Below are positions 7,927-16,078 of a stretch of DNA of 45,548 nucleotides, in pieces. The notes below the pieces were generated by a model. That model did not search any database and was not told the DNA's origin. It worked only from the letters and a program-made list of their open reading frames with translations. How positions within the stretch are numbered: the stretch's first letter is position 1; every line of letters starts with the position of its first letter. The DNA is from Anaerolineae bacterium (GTDB lineage: Bacteria; Chloroflexota; Anaerolineae; Aggregatilineales; Phototrophicaceae), in the NCBI GenBank assembly GCA_022820125.1, contig JAJEGA010000089.1, positions 1-45,548 of the forward strand, in the 5' to 3' direction. The translations under genes were made by a program, and so were the position numbers.

Positions 7927-9156
7927 ATGACATTCAAAAACCTGCAATTAGATAGCGCCATGCTGCGCGCGGTGGAACGCGTCGGTTATAGCGAACCAAC
8001 GCCGATACAGCGGCGCGCCATACCGCCCCTCCTTGAGGGACGGGATCTGGTTGGCTGCGCGCAAACGGGCTCCGGCAAGACCGCCGCTTTCGCCTTGCCA
8101 ATCGTGCAGATGCTGGCGCCGGCTCATGGGCGGCGGCGCATTCGTGTTCTGGTGCTGGCGCCCACGCGCGAACTGGCGGCTCAAATCGATGAAGAATTTG
8201 GCAAATTCGGCCGCGAGAAGGCATTGAGACATGTGGCGATTTTTGGCGGCGTGGGCCAGCAGCCCCAAGTCGAGGCGCTCAGGCGCGGCGTCGATATCGT
8301 CGTGGCGACGCCGGGAAGACTGCAAGACCTGATGGACCAGGGCTGCATCCGACTGGATGCCATCGACTTCTTTGTGCTGGATGAAGCCGATCGCATGTTG
8401 GACATGGGTTTTATCCATGATGTCAAGCGCATCATCAAACGCTTGCCCAAGGCGCGCCAGACTATGCTGTTTTCGGCAACGATGCCGCAAACGATTCAAG
8501 ACTTGAGCCGCAGCATCTTGACCAATCCGGTCCATGTGGAAGCCAATCCGCATTCGACCACCGTTGAGAATGTCGCCCAATCCATCTATTTTGTGGAAGG
8601 GGGCGACAAGCGCGCCCTGCTCAAGCACATCTTAAAAGACCCGGCTTCGGAACGCGTTCTGGTGTTTACGCGCACCAAGCATCGCGCCAACCGGCTGGCG
8701 CAGCAATTGAACCGCGCTCGCATCCCAGCAGAAGCCATCCACGGCAACAAATCGCAGACGGCGCGCACCAAAGCCCTGGCGCGATTCAAGTCCGGGCAGA
8801 CTGCCGTCCTGGTCGCGACTGATATCGCCGCCCGCGGGCTGGATATCGAATCCGTCTCCCACGTCATCAATTTCGATTTACCCAATATCCCGGAGAGTTA
8901 CGTGCATCGCATCGGTCGCACCGCGCGCGCCGGCGCATCCGGCATCGCCTATTCCTTCTGCGATGTCAATGAACGGAAGTTTTTGCGCGAAATCGAGTCC
9001 TTAATCCGCCAGCCGATTGCGGTCGTTGGCGAGCATCCCTATCAGTCAACGATCAATGCCCCGCCAATGCCGACCGCCGCCGGCAATGCGCCGAAGCCAA
9101 GCCGCAACCGCCGCCGCCGCCGCTCACGGGCAAACCGTCGCGCGCGCATCGCCTAG
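7927..9156 (+). CDS. DEAD-box ATP-dependent RNA helicase (RhlE-like)
   Basis: The ATG at 7927 gives 409 residues starting MTFKNLQLDS. Starts further upstream add a tail with no family similarity. All motifs are present in order: Q motif PTPIQ, Walker A AQTGSGKT (about 45-52), PTRELAAQ, TPGRL, DEAD, SAT, VLVFTRTK, ATDIAARGLD and HRIGRTARAG. The C-terminus is a short Arg-rich tail (RNRRRRRSR), typical of RhlE-type proteins that bind RNA non-specifically. The likely role is remodelling of rRNA or mRNA structure, often important in the cold. It stands alone, divergent from the peptidase gene with a 161-base gap. Confidence 0.92.
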   Translation: MTFKNLQLDSAMLRAVERVGYSEPTPIQRRAIPPLLEGRDLVGCAQTGSGKTAAFALPIVQMLAPAHGRRRIRVLVLAPTRELAAQIDEEFGKFGREKALRHVAIFGGVGQQPQVEALRRGVDIVVATPGRLQDLMDQGCIRLDAIDFFVLDEADRMLDMGFIHDVKRIIKRLPKARQTMLFSATMPQTIQDLSRSILTNPVHVEANPHSTTVENVAQSIYFVEGGDKRALLKHILKDPASERVLVFTRTKHRANRLAQQLNRARIPAEAIHGNKSQTARTKALARFKSGQTAVLVATDIAARGLDIESVSHVINFDLPNIPESYVHRIGRTARAGASGIAYSFCDVNERKFLREIESLIRQPIAVVGEHPYQSTINAPPMPTAAGNAPKPSRNRRRRRSRANRRARIA

Positions 9157-9188
9157 CTCCCCGCCTTAGCGCAGGAGGCGCAATCGCC

Positions 9189-9222
9189 CGCTTCTCGAGT
9201 ATCATCTGATAAACGGGAAGCG
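9189..9222 (+). terminator. Weak stem-loop after the helicase gene
   Basis: CGCTTCTCG (9189-9197) can pair with CGGGAAGCG (9214-9222) through nine pairs with one G-U. There is no U tract, so function as an intrinsic terminator is doubtful. It also lies about 50 bases before the next gene and could be a leader structure. Confidence 0.25.
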
Positions 9223-9270
9223 CATCGCCAGCGGACAGGCGCGTTCGACTGCGAAGAATAGGAGCCTCGC

Positions 9271-10668
9271 ATGACCGGCAAGCAGTATCCGAAAGTTGTC
9301 GTGATTGGCGCGGGCAGCCTCTTCTTTGGGCGGCAGGCGATTTGGCAGATGGTTCACTCGCCGCATCTCCAAGGGGGGACGCTGGCGCTGGTCGATAAGG
9401 ACCCCGATCGCCTGGAAAAGATGGCCTTGCTGGCGGAGATGGCGGTTGCCGAAGCCGGCGTCGCCTTGCGGCTGGAGGCCGCCTCCGATTGGCGCGATGT
9501 TTTGCCCGGCGCAGACTTTGTCGCGCTCAGCTTCGCCGCCGATACCGTGCGTTATCGCGGGCTGGATTGCCAAATCAGCGAGAAATACGGCGTCCGCATG
9601 TGCAGCGGCGACACCATCGGTCCCGGCGGCATCTTCCGCGCCATGCGCGAACTGCCGCTAATCATGGATTGCGTCGCCGATTGCCAGCGCCTCTGCCCCG
9701 ATGCCTGGGTGATCAACTATATCAATCCCAGCACGGTCAATGGCATGGCGATCGCGCGTTTTGCGCCGGCGGTCAAGAGCTTCGCCCTCTGTGATTCCCT
9801 GCACATGCCCCACGTCAAGCTTCGCTATGCAGAGTACGCCGGACTCGTCAGCGACGCAGCGGATTGGACTGCCCAATTGGATGCCGATTTCGACCTGCGC
9901 ATCGCCGGCGTCAATCACTTCACCTGGATGCTGAAAGCGGAATACCAAGGGCGTGATGTCAGCGGGCGAATCGCCGAGCGCCTGCGCCGCGGCACAGTGC
10001 GCCAGTCGATGGATGGCGCCCATAGCGCCAAGGCGCTGCATAACGACGCCATCGCCTGCCAGCTCTATGAGATCTTCGGCGTCATTCCGGTCTGCGTATC
10101 CCATACCAAAGAATACGTCCGCTTTTATCAAGGGCGCGGCATGCTGCCCGATGAGATTCCCCCGCTGTTAATCTGGGAGACGGATACGCGCTACGCCCGC
10201 CATGAAGCCATGTGGCAGCAGGTCGATGATTTCATCAGCGGCGCGACGCCGATTGGCGAATTCAAGACGGCGCTCGGTCCCGATCACGCCACCGACATCA
10301 TCGAGAATATGGTCGGCGGGCTCGGTCGCTCCTTCTACATCAACACTGCGAACCGCGGCGCCGTATCGAACATGGCGGATGACGCCTTTCTCGAATTGCT
10401 CTGCGATATCGATATGGACGGGCCCCGTCCACGCCCGGCAGGTGAGATGCCGCGAGGATTGCGCGGCATGCAGGAAATCGTGCTCGATACGCATGAACTC
10501 ACGGCGGAAGCCATCGTGAAAGCCGATTACCGCCTGCTGCGGCGCGCGCTGATGACCGACCCGCTGACCAATTCCATCGCCGATGCCGATGCCATCCTGC
10601 GCGAGCTGCTGGCTTCCCAACGCGATGCCCTGCCCGATCATTGGTACGCCGAAGCGCAAATTCTGTAG
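9271..10668 (+). CDS. Glycoside hydrolase family 4 (alpha-glucosidase/alpha-galacturonidase-like)
   Basis: This is a 465-residue GH4 enzyme. The family uses NAD+ and a divalent metal to cleave glycosides by an oxidation-elimination mechanism, usually on intracellular di- or oligosaccharides. The N-terminal Rossmann motif is VVVIGAGSLFFG (about 9-20). NYINPSTVNG, the metal ligand Cys174 in LCDSLH and His216 in AGVNHFTW are all present, and Cys174 falls at the position usual for the family. The C-terminal INTANRGAVSNMADDAFLE corresponds to the conserved ANxGxxxNLPxDxxVE. A ribosome-binding site AGGAG lies 6 bases before the ATG. The stop codon overlaps the first unit of a palindromic repeat array. 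Alpha- versus beta-linked and uronide substrates cannot be distinguished here. Confidence 0.9.
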   Translation: MTGKQYPKVVVIGAGSLFFGRQAIWQMVHSPHLQGGTLALVDKDPDRLEKMALLAEMAVAEAGVALRLEAASDWRDVLPGADFVALSFAADTVRYRGLDCQISEKYGVRMCSGDTIGPGGIFRAMRELPLIMDCVADCQRLCPDAWVINYINPSTVNGMAIARFAPAVKSFALCDSLHMPHVKLRYAEYAGLVSDAADWTAQLDADFDLRIAGVNHFTWMLKAEYQGRDVSGRIAERLRRGTVRQSMDGAHSAKALHNDAIACQLYEIFGVIPVCVSHTKEYVRFYQGRGMLPDEIPPLLIWETDTRYARHEAMWQQVDDFISGATPIGEFKTALGPDHATDIIENMVGGLGRSFYINTANRGAVSNMADDAFLELLCDIDMDGPRPRPAGEMPRGLRGMQEIVLDTHELTAEAIVKADYRLLRRALMTDPLTNSIADADAILRELLASQRDALPDHWYAEAQIL

Positions 10669-10812
10669 GCGCGAGCCTTGGCTCGCCCGCAAAATATCAC
10701 AAGCCTGTAGGGGCTGCCCATTGGGTCGCCCGAAAATAGCACAAGGCCGTAGGGGCGAGCCTTGGCTCGCCCGAAAATAGCACAAGCCTGTAGGCGCAAC
10801 CCTTGGCCCGCC
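10664..10812 (+). repeat. Tandem array of the palindromic intergenic repeat (3.5 units of 41-42 bases)
   Basis: Units start at 10664, 10706, 10748 and 10789 (the last partial). Each consists of TGTAGGGGCGAGCC, a TT centre, GGCTCGCCCG and then a spacer like AAAATAGCACAAGCC. The palindromic half can fold as a 9-10 bp hairpin. The array fills the gap between the convergent GH4 and Gfo/Idh/MocA genes and overlaps the GH4 stop codon (10666-10668). A second array of the same unit length is at 11940-12036. Confidence 0.85.
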
Positions 10813-10832
10813 AGTGCCTCGCCGCCATACCT

Positions 10833-11843
10833 TTAATACAACGAGGGCTTGCCAATCGCTCCGACAGGCTGAGGCCTCCCCGTCTCCGCCGAGCGAATCG
10901 CGGCTTCAGCAACAATCAGCGACATGGCGCCATCCCAAGCCGAAGGACCGGTCGCTTCCTTCCGGCGCAGCGCGTTGATCCAATCTTGCGCCTCATCGAT
11001 ATAAGCTTGAGCGAAGCGCTGGGGCCAATTCGGCGTGATCGCGCGCGACAGCGCCCCCGCTTGCCGCAGCGAAGGGCTCGGATGGCTGGCGGTATTCAGC
11101 CGCCCGCTTTCGCCCGTCACCTCAACCGTCACTTCATAGCCATAGCCGGAGTCGCCATTGTATTCCAGGCTTCCGAGCGCGCCGCTTTTATAGACCAGTT
11201 GGAGCTCCGCCAGGCGGGCGCTTTGCGCGCGGGCGCGGTCGAACGGCAGCCACTGCGTATAGACGCTGCTGATCTCCTCGCCCATGATCCAGCGCGCCGA
11301 GTGAATATCGTGGATCAAGGAATTGGTGATGACCGATTCTATCGGCAATTCGCGGCTGAACTGCGGATTGATATGCACACTGCGGAACTTCAGCGATTCG
11401 CCTATGACGCCGCTATGCAGCAGGTCGTAAAGCTCTCGGTGCGCCAGGTCATATTCGCGCATGAAGCCGACCTGCGCCAGACGCCGGCCCGCCGCCAACT
11501 CCGCATTGACGATGCGCTCGGCATCGGCCACCGTCGTAGCCAGCGGCTTTTCGCAAAGCGCCGGCTTGCCCGCTTCTATGCAACCCAGCGTGAAGTCCGC
11601 ATGGCTGCGGTCGGTCGAGGCGATCAGCACCGCGTCCACGTCGGGGTCAGCGATTAGGTCGCCGGCATCGTCATAAGCGCGCGCGCCATCGCAGGCGGCC
11701 GCGACCGCATTTGCCGCCGCCTCTTTGATGTCCATCACGGCGACGACCGTCGCGCCCATTGTGCGCCGCATCAGGTTTTCAGCATGGAGGCTGCCAATGG
11801 CGCCGGCGCCGATCACGCCGACATTTATCGTCTCGCTTGCCAT
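10833..11843 (-). CDS. Gfo/Idh/MocA family oxidoreductase (inositol 2-dehydrogenase-like)
   Basis: This 336-residue NAD(P)-dependent sugar or polyol dehydrogenase is cytosolic. The nucleotide-binding segment is VGVIGAGAIGSLH (about 8-20), the conserved CEKPL carries Lys99, and the catalytic-type motif HDIHSARW has Asp179 and His181. This layout resembles myo-inositol and scyllo-inositol dehydrogenases. Length is normal. A promoter with TTGAAA and TACAAT lies just upstream on the minus strand. It converges on the GH4 gene, which may supply a glycoside-derived substrate. The exact sugar is unknown. Confidence 0.88.
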   Translation of the reverse strand: MASETINVGVIGAGAIGSLHAENLMRRTMGATVVAVMDIKEAAANAVAAACDGARAYDDAGDLIADPDVDAVLIASTDRSHADFTLGCIEAGKPALCEKPLATTVADAERIVNAELAAGRRLAQVGFMREYDLAHRELYDLLHSGVIGESLKFRSVHINPQFSRELPIESVITNSLIHDIHSARWIMGEEISSVYTQWLPFDRARAQSARLAELQLVYKSGALGSLEYNGDSGYGYEVTVEVTGESGRLNTASHPSPSLRQAGALSRAITPNWPQRFAQAYIDEAQDWINALRRKEATGPSAWDGAMSLIVAEAAIRSAETGRPQPVGAIGKPSLY

Positions 11844-11893
11844 GTCCCTCGCCCCTTCTGGCTATGACATTTTTCGACATCAGTTGTTAGTGA

Positions 11894-11921
11894 ATTGTAA
11901 CGGCTTGAGAGATCGTTTCAA
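11894..11921 (-). promoter_or_regulatory. Putative sigma-70 promoter for the Gfo/Idh/MocA gene
   Basis: On the minus strand TTGAAA (11921-11916) and TACAAT (11899-11894) are separated by 16 bases, about 50 bases upstream of the ATG at 11843. Both hexamers are one to two bases from consensus. Confidence 0.5.
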
Positions 11922-11939
11922 ACTAGCGGCGCAGCCCGC

Positions 11940-12036
11940 GCCCGGCCCGCAAAACAACACAACGCCGGTAGGGGCGAGCCTTGGCTCGCCCTCAAAATAC
12001 AAGGACCTCGTAGGGGCGACTCTGTGAGTCGCCCGC
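11940..12036 (+). repeat. Second array of the palindromic intergenic repeat
   Basis: A partial unit ending CCGCAAAACAACACAACGC is followed by full palindromes at 11968-11991 (GGGGCGAGCC TT GGCTCGCCC) and 12009-12036 (GGGGCGACTC TGT GAGTCGCCC). The start-to-start distance is 41-42 bases, as in the array at 10664. The cores differ but each keeps its own internal pairing, so the two sides of the stem change together. Confidence 0.8.
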
Positions 12037-12070
12037 CGCCCCGCGTAAACTAGCCCGCGCCCGCCCTTGC

Positions 12071-12099
12071 TTGACAGCCGCCAGCGCAACTCTTATGAT
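12071..12099 (+). promoter_or_regulatory. Strong sigma-70 promoter for the hyuA operon
   Basis: TTGACA (12071-12076) matches the consensus exactly and TATGAT (12094-12099) differs by one base, with a 17-base spacer. The expected start near 12106 leaves a leader of about 37 bases, containing GAGGAA (12128-12133) 9 bases before the ATG at 12143. This is the best promoter match seen in the window. Confidence 0.75.
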
Positions 12100-12142
12100 G
12101 ATGCGCGATTAGACCAGCGCCAAGCCTGAGGAACTTCCACCA

Positions 12143-14236
12143 ATGACCGCGCCGCCCATCTTGCTGGCTGTCGATATCGGCGGCACCTTCACCGACATTG
12201 TCGCTCTCGACCTCCCCAGCGGGCGCGTCAATAGCGAGAAGCTGCTCACGACTTATCCCGATCCGTCGGCGGCGGTATTGGCGGGCGTCCGCAATTTGCT
12301 GGATGCGGCTGGCTTCGCGCCCGATTCGATCCGCTATGTCGTGCATGGGACGACGCTGATCACCAATACGCTGATCGAGCGCAAAGGCGCTTGTACCGCG
12401 CTGCTGGCGACCGCCGGTTTCCGCGACGCTGTTGAGATCGGCAACGAGGGGCGCTACGATATGTACGACCTGGCGCTGAAGAAACCGCCGCCGCTGGCTG
12501 AACGGCGACTGCGCTTTGATGTGCCCGAGCGCATGCTCGCCGATGGCTCGGTCTGGCGCCCGCTGGATGAGGCTTGCCTGCGCGACATCTGCGCGACCTT
12601 GCGCGCGGAAGCGATCGAAGCCGTCGCTATCTGTTTCCTGCACGCCTATACCAACCCGGCGCATGAATTGGCTGCGCTTGAGATCGTCCGCGAGGAGCTG
12701 CCGGCAGTTTCGATATCGGCGTCGCATCAGGTGGCGCCCGGCATGCGCGAATATCCGCGCGCCTCCACAACGATCGCCAATGCCTACGTCCAGCCCATCA
12801 GCGAGCGCTATATGCGGCGCGTCGCCTCTGGCTTAAAAGCGAGCGGGATTGTCGCCCCCTTGAACATCATGTTGAGCAGCGGCGGCACGACCACGCTGGA
12901 AGCGGCGCGCGCCTTCCCCGTCCGGCTGGTGGAGAGCGGTCCCGCCGGTGGCGCCTTGGCGGGCCTCTATTGGGGGCGGCTGCTGGGGGAGAAGGATGTG
13001 CTGGCGTTCGATATGGGCGGCACCACCGCCAAGGCGGCTTTGACGCGCGCCGGCGAATTGGCGATCAGCCACCAATCGGAAGTGGCGCAGGTTTATCGCT
13101 TCAAGCGGGGCAGCGGCTTGCCCTTGATGACGCCGATGATCGAGATGATCGAGATCGGCGCTGGCGGCGGCAGCATCGCCCATTTGAACCCGCTCGGCTT
13201 GCCCACAGTCGGCCCGCAGAGCGCCGGCTCCGCGCCTGGCCCCGCATCCTATGGCATTGGCGGAACCGAACCCACCGTCACCGATGCGGATCTGCTGCTC
13301 GGCTATCTCAATCCTGATTATTTCGCCGGCGGGGGCATTAAACTTGATAGGGAGGCAGCCCGCCAGTCCTTCGTGGAATTGGCGGCCGCGCTTGATCTCT
13401 CGCTCGAAGGCATGGCTTGGGGCGCGCACCAATTGGTGAATGAGAATATGGCGGCGGCGGCGCGCGTCCATGCAGCCGAGCGCGGGCTGGAGATCCGCCG
13501 CTATAGCATGGTCGCCACGGGCGGCGCGGGGCCCGTGCATGCCTGCGGCGTGGCGAATAGGCTGGGCATCAGCCGCATCATTGTGCCGCCATTGGCCGGC
13601 GTCGGCTCGGCTTTCGGCTTCCTCACCGCGCCCATCGCTTTTGACTTCACCCGCAGCTATGTCGCCAGGCTGAGCGACCTGAACTTGACTGAACTCAACG
13701 GCATTCTTGAAGATTTGCAGCGCGAAGGCAGAAGCATCGTCGAGGCGGCTGGCGTACCGGCTTCGGAGATCAATGTCCGCCTCCATATCGATATGCGTTA
13801 TGTCGGGCAAGGCTACGAGGTTCGCGTCCCCTTCCCCATGGCGATGCTGACCGAGCGTCATATCCGCCAAATGCAGAGCGCGTTCGAGGAGGAATATCGC
13901 GCCTTTTACGGGCAATTGGCTGATGGCGTCCCGATTGAAGCGGTGAACTGGCGCGTGCTGATCAGCGGGCCCAAACCGGAGATCGCGTTTGAACCGCCGC
14001 AAGCATCACGAGTGGGTGACATGGACGAGGCGGTCCGTCAACGCCCGGTCCGCTTTAGTCCCGATCAAGCGCCGCAGCCTGCGCCCGTATTCCGCCGCGA
14101 GCGCTTGGAACGCAACTGGTCGGCGGAAGGTCCGCTGATCATCGAAGAAGCGGCTTCGACCACGGTTGTCACACCCGGCTGGTCGGCGCAGGTGGCTGAA
14201 GGCGGCTGCCTGCTTTTGACACGAGATGAGACTTGA
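12143..14236 (+). CDS. hyuA: Hydantoinase/oxoprolinase subunit A (N-methylhydantoinase A-like)
   Basis: This 697-residue protein has the actin-like ATPase fold of HyuA/OplA. DIGGTFTD is at residues 11-18, VVHGTTLITNTLIERKGA at about 67-84, then LVESGPAGG, a second FDMGGTTAK and the C-terminal RVHIDMRYVGQ-type region. With HyuB it forms an ATP-dependent complex that opens a cyclic amide such as N-methylhydantoin, hydantoin or 5-oxoproline. Acetone carboxylase subunits are related. It has a near-consensus promoter and a good ribosome-binding site. hyuB follows after a 144-base gap holding two inverted repeats. The sarcosine-oxidase-type gene further on favours N-methylhydantoin as substrate, but that is inference. 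Confidence 0.9.
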   Translation: MTAPPILLAVDIGGTFTDIVALDLPSGRVNSEKLLTTYPDPSAAVLAGVRNLLDAAGFAPDSIRYVVHGTTLITNTLIERKGACTALLATAGFRDAVEIGNEGRYDMYDLALKKPPPLAERRLRFDVPERMLADGSVWRPLDEACLRDICATLRAEAIEAVAICFLHAYTNPAHELAALEIVREELPAVSISASHQVAPGMREYPRASTTIANAYVQPISERYMRRVASGLKASGIVAPLNIMLSSGGTTTLEAARAFPVRLVESGPAGGALAGLYWGRLLGEKDVLAFDMGGTTAKAALTRAGELAISHQSEVAQVYRFKRGSGLPLMTPMIEMIEIGAGGGSIAHLNPLGLPTVGPQSAGSAPGPASYGIGGTEPTVTDADLLLGYLNPDYFAGGGIKLDREAARQSFVELAAALDLSLEGMAWGAHQLVNENMAAAARVHAAERGLEIRRYSMVATGGAGPVHACGVANRLGISRIIVPPLAGVGSAFGFLTAPIAFDFTRSYVARLSDLNLTELNGILEDLQREGRSIVEAAGVPASEINVRLHIDMRYVGQGYEVRVPFPMAMLTERHIRQMQSAFEEEYRAFYGQLADGVPIEAVNWRVLISGPKPEIAFEPPQASRVGDMDEAVRQRPVRFSPDQAPQPAPVFRRERLERNWSAEGPLIIEEAASTTVVTPGWSAQVAEGGCLLLTRDET

Positions 14237-14278
14237 TATGATGATTCCCCAATCTCCATCTGTGGTGGCGCCGAATGC

Positions 14279-14352
14279 TGTAGGGGCTTCTCGCCGAGAC
14301 GCCCGAAAACCATTGGAATTTAACAAGGGCGTTTCAGCGAAACGCCCCTACA
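14279..14352. repeat. Two inverted copies of the palindromic repeat between hyuA and hyuB
   Basis: A plus-oriented copy (14279-14304, TGTAGGGGC...ACGCCCG) is followed by a minus-oriented copy (14326-14352), whose core GGGCGTTTC AGC GAAACGCCC is a perfect 9-bp hairpin. The ends TGTAGGGGC and GCCCCTACA also pair with each other, so the pair could form one large cruciform. It ends 28 bases before the hyuB start and may affect its expression. Confidence 0.75.
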
Positions 14353-14380
14353 AGACGCGTTGGATGGCAAGTTGGCAAAC

Positions 14381-16078
14381 ATGATCGATCCCGTCACACT
14401 TGAAGTTATCTGGCGCCGGCTGATCTCAGTGGTTGATGAGCAAGCGGCGGCGCTGATTCACTCGTCCTTCACCACCGTTGTGCGCGAAGCGGGCGATCTC
14501 TCCGCTGGCGTCTTTGATCGCGCGGGCAATATGATCGCCCAATCGGTCACCGGCACGCCGGGGCATATCAATACAATGGCGAATTGCGTGCGCAATTATG
14601 TCGCGCCCAATTATCCCATCGACAGTTTGAACCCGGGCGACACGCTGATCACTAACGACCCCTGGGAGGCATCGGGCCACCTCTTTGATTTGACCATCGT
14701 CTCGCCTGTGTTTTATCGCGGGCGCGGCGTCGCCTATTTTGCCAGCACCTGCCACGCGGTTGATATCGGCGGCGCAACCATGGGTGGCGATGCCCGCTCG
14801 CTCTATGAAGAAGGGCTCGCCATCCCGCTGATGAAGCTCTTCAAAGCCGGCGAAGCCAATCGCGAGCTCTTCGATATCATCCGCGCCAACGTCCGCGTGC
14901 CCGATCAAGTCATAGGCGACATTTACGCCCAGGAGGTCGGCAATCAAGTGGGCGCGCGCAAGCTGCTCGAAATGTTGGACGAATACAACCTGCCCGATAT
15001 CGAGACGGTCTCCGCGCTGATACTCAATCGCACCGAGCAGGCTGTGCGGGACGCCATCCGCGCCCTGCCCGATGGCGCATACAGCAACACGATTACGATC
15101 GACGGCTTTGACCAGCCGCTGACAATCGCCTGCGAAATCACCGTCGACGGCGATCAACTGATGATCGACTACGACGGCTCATCGCCGCAGGTTGACCGCG
15201 GCATCAACGTTGTGCTGAACTATACCCAGGCCTACACCACTTACACGCTGATGGCCGCTCTGGCGCCGGGCATCCCCAACAACGAAGGCGCCTTCCGCCC
15301 CATTGACGCGCGCGCGCCGCTCGGCTCGATACTCAATTGCGCGCGGCCGGCGCCGGTCAGCGCCCGGCACTTGATCGGCCACTTCGTCAGCCAGCCGCTG
15401 CTGACCGCCTTGGCGGAGATCGTGCCGGAACAGGTGATCGCCAACGGCTCAGCCGGGCTCTGGAATACGATGATGGATGGCATGGACGAGCAGGGCGAAG
15501 AATTCGCTTATATCTTCTTTTCCGCTGGCGGCATGGGCGCCGCCCACGACCGCGACGGGCTCTCGGCAACCGCTTTTCCTAGCGGCATCATGGGCGTGCC
15601 GGTCGAGGCGATCGAGACCGCTTCACCCCTCTTGATGCATCGCCGCGAGCTGCGCCCCGATTCCGGCGGGCCCGGGCGCTACCGCGGCGGATTGGGCCAA
15701 GTGATGGAGTTGGAAATCATCACTGGCGCGGCAGCGAACCACTCCTGCATGTACGACCGCACGGGCAACCCGGCGCTTGGTTTGCTGGGCGGGAAGCCCG
15801 GCGCGGCCGGCGAAGTGAGGCTTTCCGATGGCGGGCGTCCCCATCCCAAAAGCCATTATGCGCTGCAGCCCGGTCAACGGGTGATCCTCGAACTGCCGGG
15901 CGGCGGTGGCTTCGGTCCACCATTTGAGCGGGATCCCAATCGCGTCTTGAACGATCTGCGGCAGCGCTATATTTCAGTGGCGGCGGCGGAACGCGAATAC
16001 GGCGTCGTGATTGATCCGGCGACCATGACCATTGACGCGGCGGCGACTGGGGCGCTGCGAAAGGAGCGAGAGGCATAA
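14381..16078 (+). CDS. hyuB: Hydantoinase/oxoprolinase subunit B (N-methylhydantoinase B-like)
   Basis: The ATG at 14381 (MIDPVTLEVIWRRL) matches the usual N-terminus of the family and gives 565 residues. A TTG at 14360 would add seven residues. Recognisable segments are SFTTVVREAGDLSAGVFD, GTPGHI, GDTLITNDPWEASGHLFDLTIVSPVF, CHAVDIGG and, near the end, RELRPDSGGPGRYRGGLGQ and LPGGGGFGPP. It is the partner of HyuA in ATP-dependent hydrolysis of a cyclic imide or amide. Its TAA overlaps the ATG of the next gene by one base (TAATG), which indicates translational coupling to the flavin oxidase. No clear ribosome-binding site is seen at its own start. Confidence 0.9.
   Translation: MIDPVTLEVIWRRLISVVDEQAAALIHSSFTTVVREAGDLSAGVFDRAGNMIAQSVTGTPGHINTMANCVRNYVAPNYPIDSLNPGDTLITNDPWEASGHLFDLTIVSPVFYRGRGVAYFASTCHAVDIGGATMGGDARSLYEEGLAIPLMKLFKAGEANRELFDIIRANVRVPDQVIGDIYAQEVGNQVGARKLLEMLDEYNLPDIETVSALILNRTEQAVRDAIRALPDGAYSNTITIDGFDQPLTIACEITVDGDQLMIDYDGSSPQVDRGINVVLNYTQAYTTYTLMAALAPGIPNNEGAFRPIDARAPLGSILNCARPAPVSARHLIGHFVSQPLLTALAEIVPEQVIANGSAGLWNTMMDGMDEQGEEFAYIFFSAGGMGAAHDRDGLSATAFPSGIMGVPVEAIETASPLLMHRRELRPDSGGPGRYRGGLGQVMELEIITGAAANHSCMYDRTGNPALGLLGGKPGAAGEVRLSDGGRPHPKSHYALQPGQRVILELPGGGGFGPPFERDPNRVLNDLRQRYISVAAAEREYGVVIDPATMTIDAAATGALRKEREA

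Noticed and set aside
10664..10812. CRISPR-like array of 41-42 base units
   Set aside because: The whole unit repeats, including the spacer part, the units are palindromic, there are no cas genes and the same unit occurs singly elsewhere. It is an intergenic repeat array.
12833..14002. Antisense frame inside hyuA, and similar long antisense frames in 14426-15157 and 38257-39561
   Set aside because: No ribosome-binding sites or family motifs; the sense genes are convincing.
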